From: Candidatus Cloacimonadota bacterium
Lineage (GTDB): Bacteria; Cloacimonadota; Cloacimonadia; JGIOTU-2
DNA length: 5,837 nt
Direction: 5' to 3'
NCBI GenBank assembly: GCA_014382685.1
Contig: JACNJG010000155.1
Location: 1 to 5,837 of the forward strand
Below, in pieces: positions 1 to 5,837 of this stretch (positions are counted from its first letter, which is position 1; each line of letters begins with the position of its first letter). The notes beneath the pieces were generated by a model. The model made no database searches. It saw nothing but the letters and a program-made list of their open reading frames with translations, and was not told the DNA's origin. The position numbers were made by a program, and so were the translations under genes.

Positions 1-12
1 TATTTTCTCCCA

Positions 13-27
13 AAAATTGACAATTTT
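13..27. repeat. Perfect 7-bp inverted repeat upstream of the permease operon
   Basis: AAAATTG and CAATTTT flank a single central A, giving a perfect 15-base dyad 37 bases before the ATG at 65. The one-base centre suits a dimeric DNA-binding protein better than an RNA hairpin. It could be an operator or part of a promoter region. It is A+T-rich, so chance is a real alternative, and no regulator can be named from it. Confidence 0.3.
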
Positions 28-52
28 CCCCAACCTCAAAAACTGCACAGCC

Positions 53-58
53 AAAGGT
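53..58 (+). promoter_or_regulatory. Shine-Dalgarno-like site for the first permease
   Basis: AAAGGT lies with AAAGG ending 7 bases before the ATG at 65, which is ordinary ribosome-binding spacing. It decides the start: the in-frame TTG at 17 lies inside the dyad, has no comparable purine tract, and would add 16 residues that do not resemble the family's N-terminus. The ATG start gives the usual short basic N-terminus followed by transmembrane helix 1. Confidence 0.5.
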
Positions 59-64
59 CGTTCA

Positions 65-1387
65 ATGAAAATTCTACCAAAATATATTCTAAGGGAGCAT
101 GCAGGTCCCTTTATACTCTCAGTCATGGTGATCACTTTTATTATGCTGCTGGATAGGGTGCTGGATCTGCTGAATCTCATCATTACCAAGCACCTCGACA
201 TCTGGACGACCACGCAGGTTTTTGTGCTGAGTTTACCTTTCATGCTTGCTCTCGCCATCCCGATGGCTGTACTCGTTGCCACAATTATGGCTTTTGGTCG
301 GTTCTCATCGGACAACGAGATCACCGCATTCAAAGCAAGTGGCATCAATATTTATAGTATGATGAAGCCCGTGGTGATCGCAGCGATCCTTATTTCTCTT
401 TTTATGATATACTTCAACGACCATATCCTGCCGGAAAGCAATTATAACCTGAAAAATCTACTTATAAAAATAAGCACTCGCAGACCCACTTCGGAACTCA
501 AGCCCGGACTGTTCACAGAATTGAAGGATTATAATTTTTATTTTCATGACAAATCCGAAAACGGCAAAATCTATAATGAGATCGTTATTTACGATAAGAA
601 CAACGGCAAATATCCCAGAACTATCACTGCTGAATACGGCAATATCGAGCTTTTCAATGGCGGTAATTCCCTGCATGCAACGCTGTATAACGGGCTTATC
701 CACGAAATTTCAAAGGACAATCCGCAGGATTATACAACTATTGTATTCAAGAAGTACATGATAAAAATCCCTGACCTCGGCATCGGCGTGAGTGAAGCCC
801 ATCTGGCACAGCGCGGAGATAGAGAAATGAGCTCTTCGGACATGAAAAAGCACATCAGGGAACTTGATACTCAACGACAAGATAAGATCAAAGAAAAGCA
901 AAAGTATGAAACCCAGCTTGCGGAAATAATGGAGAATCCGCAAGAGGGAGATAACGAAGAAAAAAACAAACTGAAACATCTTATTGGAGTGCGAGATCAA
1001 CGCATTTATAGCTTGAGCAGAGAGATCAGCAAGTACCAGGTGGAGATAGACAAAAAATACTCTATCGCCTTTGCATGTCTTGTGTTTATTCTTATCGGAG
1101 CACCCATCGGCATGATGACCCGGACAAATTCCGTGGGAATGGGATTTACAGTCAGCTCGCTGGTTTTTGTGGTGTATTATGTATCGCTTTTCGCAGGCGA
1201 AGAGCTGGCAGACAAGATGATCATCTCACCCTTTATAGGCATGTGGATATCGAATATTATCTTCACTATCGCAGGTGTATATCTTGTGATCTATTCTATG
1301 CGGGAGCGAAAAATAATTCACCTCGATCGAATTAAAAACATCCTCAAACGAAAACGGAAAACAGAAGTACCACATGAAAATAATTGA
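65..1387 (+). CDS. lptF: LptF/LptG-family LPS export permease, first copy (LptF-like)
   Basis: This is an inner-membrane subunit of the Lpt lipopolysaccharide exporter. The family forms an LptF-LptG heterodimer driven by LptB and delivers LPS to LptC and LptA. From the ATG it is 440 residues. Helices 1-3 lie near 15-38, 50-78 and 100-118, with the family segment DNEITAFKASGI at 83-94. A periplasmic region resembling the family's beta-jellyroll spans about 125-255. A charged probable coiled coil runs 255-330, and helices 4-6 lie near 332-352, 358-378 and 388-411. The motifs IGAPIG (344-349) and the SPF-MW-N segment before helix 6 are typical. A basic cytoplasmic tail follows. It is longer than E. 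coli LptF (about 366 residues), mainly because of the coiled coil. Its last 14 bases overlap the next gene. The family assignment is firm. Calling it LptF rather than LptG rests on gene order and general resemblance. Confidence 0.9.
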   Translation: MKILPKYILREHAGPFILSVMVITFIMLLDRVLDLLNLIITKHLDIWTTTQVFVLSLPFMLALAIPMAVLVATIMAFGRFSSDNEITAFKASGINIYSMMKPVVIAAILISLFMIYFNDHILPESNYNLKNLLIKISTRRPTSELKPGLFTELKDYNFYFHDKSENGKIYNEIVIYDKNNGKYPRTITAEYGNIELFNGGNSLHATLYNGLIHEISKDNPQDYTTIVFKKYMIKIPDLGIGVSEAHLAQRGDREMSSSDMKKHIRELDTQRQDKIKEKQKYETQLAEIMENPQEGDNEEKNKLKHLIGVRDQRIYSLSREISKYQVEIDKKYSIAFACLVFILIGAPIGMMTRTNSVGMGFTVSSLVFVVYYVSLFAGEELADKMIISPFIGMWISNIIFTIAGVYLVIYSMRERKIIHLDRIKNILKRKRKTEVPHENN

Positions 1388-2483
1388 TAAATATCTCTTT
1401 AAAAGCTTTGCCCGTCTCTACCTGATCATTCTAAGTTCCTTCGTATCGATTTTTCTCGTTATTGAATTTTTTGAAAAATGGAGCAGGTTTTTCAGCGAGG
1501 ACCCGGCATTCTGGGATGTGGTTTTCTATTTTCTCTGCAGGATTCCCTATATTATGGTGCTCTCATCTCCTGTAGCGATCCTTCTTGCAGGACTCTTCCT
1601 TATGCAATACATGAGCAAGCACAACGAAACTGTCGCGATTCGCAGCGCAGGCATAAGCATAAAAAGGATGTCCGTTCCTCTTTTTGCGTTTGGATTTCTT
1701 ATCACGATACTTTTATTTGTTTTCGGTGATACAGTCATGCCGTGGGCAGAAGATACACTCGTGTACATCGAAAAAGTAAAGATAAAAAAACAGAATAGAG
1801 CCGACATCCGGGTCCGATCTGACATCCAATACAAGGATGATAAGAACCGTCTGTACTATATCGGATTTCTTGATGGCTATAAAAACAAGATCAAGAATAT
1901 CGACATCTCTATCTTTAATGATGATAGTCATATTGTGAAAAAGATACATGCGGAACACGGACTCTGGGACATAGAAACCAAGAATGATGATCAAGAGATG
2001 AAGCTAACTTTTTATAACGGATATATTCGTGAATTCGAGGATAACAAACTCATTGCATATACAAATTTTGAAGATCAGTATTTTGATGATATTCAAATAC
2101 AGCCGGAAGATCTGGTGAAGAGTACAAAAAAGCCGGATGAGATGACTGTCTTCGAGTTGCGGGACTATATTGAACGTTTGCGAAGAATTGGGGAAAAGCA
2201 CCAGAAAGAGCTGGTGGAAATGAATCTGAAGATAGCATATCCTTTTGTGAATGTGATAATGATCCTGTTTTGCATTCCGCTTGCCACACTTTCAAAAAGA
2301 GGAAAATCGCGCGGAATCAGCTTTGTGGTAGCTATTGCAATCTGTTTTATATACATTTCAGTGGTCAGATTCGGTCAGAGTCTCGGCTACAACGAACTGC
2401 TCTCACCGGTCATGGCTGCGTGGTTTGCAAATATTATCTTCGGCAGCATCGGCTTGATCGGGCTTTTCAGAACTTCTACATAA
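1374..2483 (+). CDS. lptG: LptF/LptG-family LPS export permease, second copy (LptG-like)
   Basis: This is the likely partner subunit of the preceding permease. At 369 residues it is close to the usual length of LptG. Helices 1-3 lie near 12-33, 47-80 and 100-120, with the family motif NETVAIRSAGIS at 84-95. A beta-rich periplasmic domain spans about 125-245. A linker with the common T-FELRDYI pattern (258-265) leads into helices 4-6 near 286-305, 314-336 and 343-365, including the SPVMAAW-ANIIF segment. The ATG at 1374 lies inside the end of the first permease gene. AGAAG at 1363-1367, 6 bases upstream, is a modest ribosome-binding site, so translational coupling is likely. Two adjacent stop codons (TAATAA, 2481-2486) end it. 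The G variant is inferred from position and the sequence around helices 1-3; F and G are homologous and could be swapped. Confidence 0.9.
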   Translation: MKIIDKYLFKSFARLYLIILSSFVSIFLVIEFFEKWSRFFSEDPAFWDVVFYFLCRIPYIMVLSSPVAILLAGLFLMQYMSKHNETVAIRSAGISIKRMSVPLFAFGFLITILLFVFGDTVMPWAEDTLVYIEKVKIKKQNRADIRVRSDIQYKDDKNRLYYIGFLDGYKNKIKNIDISIFNDDSHIVKKIHAEHGLWDIETKNDDQEMKLTFYNGYIREFEDNKLIAYTNFEDQYFDDIQIQPEDLVKSTKKPDEMTVFELRDYIERLRRIGEKHQKELVEMNLKIAYPFVNVIMILFCIPLATLSKRGKSRGISFVVAIAICFIYISVVRFGQSLGYNELLSPVMAAWFANIIFGSIGLIGLFRTST

Positions 2484-2489
2484 TAAATC

Positions 2490-5400
2490 ATGAAATTCAT
2501 AGCTGACTTCCATATCCACTCGCATTTTTCCATTGCGACAAGTAAAAACCTCATCCCGGAAGAACTCGACAAATGGGCACAAAAAAAAGGCATCTCTGTT
2601 GTGGGAACCGGAGATTTTTCCCATCCCGGATGGCTTAAAGAACTGAAAGAAAAACTCGAACCTTCAGAACCGGGACTCTTCACACTAAAAAAAGAATTTA
2701 AAAAATACAATTTTCATAATCAGACACGCTTCATTCTCACTGCTGAGATAAGCAATATCTACAAAAAGGACGGAAAGGTCCGCAAGGTTCATAATGTACT
2801 TTTTGCACCTGATTTCGAGACTGTTGAGAAAATTCAAAACAAGCTCTCGCAAATTGGAAATATCACTTCAGACGGCAGACCGATCCTCGGTTTGGATTCC
2901 CGCGATCTATTCGAAATTGTGCTTGAAAGCTCGAACGATGCCTTTCTTATACCTGCGCATATCTGGACGCCGTGGTTTTCTGCACTTGGTTCAAAATCCG
3001 GATTTGATACGATTGAAGAATGTTACGAAGACCTTGCTGAACACATTTTCGCAGTTGAAACAGGGCTTTCCTCGGACCCGCCGATGAACTGGGTGTGCTC
3101 ATTTTTGGATAAGTACACGCTCATCTCAAACTCTGATGCGCACTCACCCTCAAAGTTGGGGCGTGAAGCAAATTTTTTTGATACGGAGCTGAGTTATCGT
3201 GCAATTCGTGATGCAATGAAATCCGGTGATGATGAGCAATTTTTAGGAACAGTCGAATTCTTTCCACAGGAAGGTAAATATCATTTTGACGGACATAGAA
3301 AATGCGGTATTTGCTGGGATCCGGTTGAAACGCTCAAGCATAAAGCCATCTGCCCCGTGTGCGGGAAAAAGGTTACTGTCGGCGTGCTCAATCGCGTTGC
3401 CCAGCTTGCAGACAGAGCCGATCCAGAAGCAAGACCGCACAGACATAATTTCCATTCTCTGATCACTTTGGATGAAATCCTTTCAGAAATTCTCGGTGTA
3501 GGCAAAAACTCAAAAAAAGTTGCTCTTGCCTATGAGGCGCTGCTGCAAAAATTTACTTCCGAGTTTGACATTTTGCTATACACATCTCTTGATGATGTGC
3601 AGAAAAAAACCAATGAAATCCTCACCGAAGCCATCAGAAGAATGCGTAACGGACAGGTGCATATCGAAGAAGGATTTGATGGCGAATATGGTATTATTCG
3701 TGTTTTCACCAAGGAGGAAATAAAGGATCTGCAAAACCAGGAAGCTCTTTTCTCGGATTTTACTGAAGAGATAAAAGCACCTCCTCCAAAACCGCTTATC
3801 AACTTTGACATCGCATCATTTCAGAAACTTTATACAAAAGAGGAAGAGCCCGAATTTATTGTCCCAAAGGAAGAAAAAAAAGTACTTGAACAAACTCCTT
3901 CTGATTTTATTGAAGAACTCAATGAAGATCAAAAGCTTGCAGTACAGCACTATCCGGGACCGCTGCTCATTCTCGCTGGACCTGGAACAGGAAAGACACG
4001 AACCCTTACAGCGCGTATTGCTTATCTTATCAAACAGCGCGGCATCAAGCCGGCAAATATACTTGCGGTTACCTTTACAAATAAAGCTGCCGATGAGATG
4101 AAAGAACGGCTCGATAAAATTTTGGACAACACCTCAAAAGAGGAACTTCATATCTCAACATTCCATTCTTATGGATACTCGATCCTAAAAGAGCATGCAT
4201 CATACTTCAATCGAGATTCGCAATTCAGCATTCTTGATGAAAATGAAAAGCACCGTTTTCTTATCGAAAAAGTAGGGTGTGATAAGAAAAAAGTAAAAGC
4301 ACTTTCAGAAGAAATTTCGCATATCAAGCAGCAGGCAATTCCACAATCAAAGATCAGAAAAAAAGCAACTAAGGAACTCTTTGCAAAATACGAGAAAGCT
4401 CTGCGGCAGTTCAATCTTTTCGATCTTGAAGACCTGATATATAAACCAGTCTTACTTCTGAAGAGGGAGCAGAAAATCCAACAAAACTATCAAAAAAAAG
4501 TGCAGTTCATTCTTATTGATGAATTTCAGGATATCAATGCTGCACAGTATCAGCTCATCAAACTTATTAAGCCGGAAAAACAGGCAAATATCACTTCGAT
4601 CGGTGATCCGAATCAGGCGATTTACGGATTCCGCGGAGCAGATGTCGGTTTTATCCAAAAATTCCAGAAAGACTATACACAGACAAAGATCATTTCACTG
4701 TTTCAGAGTTACCGCTGTACCAATACAATTTTGAAAGCATCCCGTCAGGTCATTAAGGAACAGGAAATACTTTCCGGCTTGCAGGAAGGTGTGAAGATCA
4801 ATATTTCTTCTCATGCGACCGATAAAAGCGAAGCTGAATTCATCGCTCGTGAAATCGAGAAACTTATTGGTGGTTTGCGATTTTTCTCGATGGACAGTTC
4901 TATCACCGATGGAAGCGAGGGCTCGAAAGTGGGCAGTATGTCCGAAGTTGCAATCCTTTGTCGTTTGAAAGCCCTTATGCCTTCGCTGGAAAAGGCACTC
5001 GATGACCATTCGATCCCATATCAGAAAGTAACCGAAAATTCCTTTTTCTTTGAAGAGCCCGTTAAATCTGTTCTCGATGTGCTGCGTCTTGCACTCAATC
5101 CGAGAAATATGTTCCTGATCGATGAGCTGATCAAGCGAAATATTCTGACCATTCCCGACCTGAATGAGCTTAAGACCTGTCTTATTGAGAATGATGTGCG
5201 GCAGGCACTTGAAATGATCATAAAGAAACTTTTCAAAGACAAAATATCTCAACTCGATGAATCGATTAATAAGTTGTTGAACTGTGCCGAGAGCTTCGAT
5301 GAAGATTTCGATGCATTTCTGAAGTTTGCAATTCTTGGTTCCGGTGTTGACACAAACGACTTCACATTGGAAAGGGTAAATCTGCTCACACTTCATTCTG

Positions 5401-5711
5401 CCAAAGGACTGGAATTCGACTGCGTTTTTATTGCGGGTTGTGAAGAGGGCATACTTCCCTATTCGTTGTTTGAAAATAAAAATTGCGACATCGATGAAGA
5501 GCGCAGGTTGTTCTATGTAGGTATGACCCGTGCAAGAAATCTGCTGTATCTGACAAGTGCACAAAATCGTTTCCTGTATGGAAAAACATATAGCTTACCG
5601 CAATCTCCTTATATTAAAGCGATCGAGCATGAACTTCTTGAAGAAAAGAAGATAGAATACAAGAAAAAGCAGAAACCTGTAAAACAAGAATCACAGCAGC
5701 AACTCTTCTAA
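2490..5711 (+). CDS. EndoQ-type PHP endonuclease fused to UvrD/PcrA-type SF1A helicase
   Basis: This 1073-residue protein probably acts in repair of deaminated DNA. Residues 1-405 match the EndoQ/COG1379 PHP family. Candidate metal ligands are D6, H8, H10, D42 in GTGDFSHP, E86, H101, H157 in AHIWTPW, E190 and the D216-A-H218 motif. Family signatures TGLSSDPPMNW (191-201) and LGREANFF (223-230) follow. A zinc site has C272, C275, C288 and C291, and DGEYG (397-401) closes the domain. A charged linker spans about 406-474. Residues 475-1045 form a helicase: Q motif near 478-481, Walker A GPGTGKT (497-503), motif Ia (524-541), DEFQD (677-681), GDPNQAIYGFRGA (705-717), SYR (740-742), TLHSAKGLEF (967-976) and YVGMTRAR (1009-1016). 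The region before TLHSAKG is shorter than in UvrD. The C-terminus is QQQLF, clamp-motif-like. The gene starts 6 bases after the permease stop with no clear Shine-Dalgarno. Domain identities are firm; substrate and coupled action are inferred. Stand-alone EndoQ and UvrD are normally separate proteins. Confidence 0.93.
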   Translation: MKFIADFHIHSHFSIATSKNLIPEELDKWAQKKGISVVGTGDFSHPGWLKELKEKLEPSEPGLFTLKKEFKKYNFHNQTRFILTAEISNIYKKDGKVRKVHNVLFAPDFETVEKIQNKLSQIGNITSDGRPILGLDSRDLFEIVLESSNDAFLIPAHIWTPWFSALGSKSGFDTIEECYEDLAEHIFAVETGLSSDPPMNWVCSFLDKYTLISNSDAHSPSKLGREANFFDTELSYRAIRDAMKSGDDEQFLGTVEFFPQEGKYHFDGHRKCGICWDPVETLKHKAICPVCGKKVTVGVLNRVAQLADRADPEARPHRHNFHSLITLDEILSEILGVGKNSKKVALAYEALLQKFTSEFDILLYTSLDDVQKKTNEILTEAIRRMRNGQVHIEEGFDGEYGIIRVFTKEEIKDLQNQEALFSDFTEEIKAPPPKPLINFDIASFQKLYTKEEEPEFIVPKEEKKVLEQTPSDFIEELNEDQKLAVQHYPGPLLILAGPGTGKTRTLTARIAYLIKQRGIKPANILAVTFTNKAADEMKERLDKILDNTSKEELHISTFHSYGYSILKEHASYFNRDSQFSILDENEKHRFLIEKVGCDKKKVKALSEEISHIKQQAIPQSKIRKKATKELFAKYEKALRQFNLFDLEDLIYKPVLLLKREQKIQQNYQKKVQFILIDEFQDINAAQYQLIKLIKPEKQANITSIGDPNQAIYGFRGADVGFIQKFQKDYTQTKIISLFQSYRCTNTILKASRQVIKEQEILSGLQEGVKINISSHATDKSEAEFIAREIEKLIGGLRFFSMDSSITDGSEGSKVGSMSEVAILCRLKALMPSLEKALDDHSIPYQKVTENSFFFEEPVKSVLDVLRLALNPRNMFLIDELIKRNILTIPDLNELKTCLIENDVRQALEMIIKKLFKDKISQLDESINKLLNCAESFDEDFDAFLKFAILGSGVDTNDFTLERVNLLTLHSAKGLEFDCVFIAGCEEGILPYSLFENKNCDIDEERRLFYVGMTRARNLLYLTSAQNRFLYGKTYSLPQSPYIKAIEHELLEEKKIEYKKKQKPVKQESQQQLF

Positions 5712-5712
5712 T

Positions 5713-5837
5713 ATGGCAGATTCATCTAGAATTATTATCATCAGATGTGACAAGTGCAAACAGAAAATATTCCGATATCAGAAAATCGGACGAGGACATA
5801 TTTTACGTTGCTACAAGAAAAGAATTTTGGAAGATCA
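5713..5837 (+). CDS. Small probable zinc-ribbon protein, N-terminal part only
   Basis: The ATG lies one base after the stop of the nuclease-helicase gene, and the frame stays open to the window edge, giving 41 codons. The start reads MADSSRIIIIRCDKCKQKIF. It shows C12-x-x-C15, a basic stretch with G26-R-G28, and C33 in the LRCYKKRI segment. A beta strand followed by CxxC, then a basic Y-K-G-G segment and another cysteine, resembles short bacterial zinc-ribbon proteins of unknown function, in which a second CxxC would follow downstream. No good ribosome-binding site is visible, so it is probably translated by coupling to the gene before it. The function is unknown. The position suggests co-expression with the repair protein but does not prove a shared role. 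Confidence 0.6.
   Translation, partial: MADSSRIIIIRCDKCKQKIFRYQKIGRGHILRCYKKRILED

Noticed and set aside
17..45. TTGACA at 17-22 as a -35 promoter box
   Set aside because: At spacings of 16-18 bases the downstream hexamers (around 39-46, AAACTG region) do not resemble TATAAT; the match is also part of the dyad.
17..64. TTG start at 17 extending the first permease by 16 residues
   Set aside because: The extension is not like the family N-terminus, overlaps the dyad, and the ATG at 65 has a well-spaced AAAGG.
2581..2588. A8 run near the EndoQ N-terminus, with another at 4492-4499, as programmed slippage sites
   Set aside because: Slippage here would destroy the nuclease or helicase domain with no useful product; the runs are consecutive Lys codons in an A-rich gene.
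3705..3911. Hidden gene boundary between the EndoQ and UvrD halves
   Set aside because: The frame is open throughout, with no stop and no good ribosome-binding site and start near residue 470; one fused protein is the simplest reading.
3805..4101. Plus-strand alternative frame of 98 codons across the linker and Walker A region
   Set aside because: It is a frame-shifted shadow of the helicase, low-complexity and without a family match; it matters only as the read-through after a one-base deletion at the A8 run.
4695..5564. 289-codon open frame on the minus strand
   Set aside because: It lies wholly antisense to the conserved helicase motifs, its translation shows no recognisable domain, and it is explained by codon bias of the real gene.
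5709..5713. Operon terminator after the nuclease-helicase
   Set aside because: There is no room and no hairpin followed by T's; the next gene begins one base after the stop.
1..5837. Mobile element, CRISPR array, tRNA, rRNA or phage genes
   Set aside because: No terminal repeats, transposase motifs, regularly spaced repeats or RNA-gene patterns were seen, and coding is essentially continuous.

Overview
The window is a compact, single-direction bacterial gene cluster of about 5.8 kb, roughly 40% GC by eye, with almost no non-coding DNA. In order it carries two LptF/LptG-family lipopolysaccharide-export permeases, one very large protein that joins a complete endonuclease Q (EndoQ)-type PHP nuclease to a complete UvrD/PcrA-type helicase, and the first 41 codons of a small cysteine-containing protein cut off by the window edge. 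The gene junctions are a 14-base overlap, a 6-base gap and a 1-base gap, so all four are probably on one transcript.

The paired LptF/LptG permeases indicate a diderm (outer-membrane) bacterium. The Lys/Glu/Ile-rich, A+T-leaning coding and the EndoQ-helicase protein fit an anaerobic or uncultured lineage such as Cloacimonadota or a neighbouring phylum of the FCB group. That placement is an inference from style, not from a marker gene.

Positions 1-64 are the only non-coding stretch. They hold a perfect 7-bp dyad with a one-base centre (13-27) and a Shine-Dalgarno-like AAAGG that selects the ATG at 65. Positions 65-2483 encode the two inner-membrane subunits expected to pair with LptB ATPase (not in this window) and pass LPS to the periplasmic bridge. 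Positions 2490-5711 encode the 1073-residue nuclease-helicase. Its N-terminal ~405 residues have the metal-binding PHP motifs, a four-cysteine zinc site and the C-terminal DG-YG signature of EndoQ. Its C-terminal ~600 residues have every canonical SF1A helicase motif but a shortened 2B region. Positions 5713-5837 encode the start of a probable zinc-ribbon protein of unknown function.

The most interesting object is the fusion. EndoQ nicks DNA 5' of deaminated bases, and a 3'-to-5' helicase on the intact strand could peel away the damaged strand from that nick, so one polypeptide may couple recognition, incision and strand removal. The protein also carries two QxxLF peptides that look like sliding-clamp-binding motifs, one just after the EndoQ domain and one forming its last five residues. 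No mobile element, CRISPR array, tRNA, rRNA or terminator is visible.
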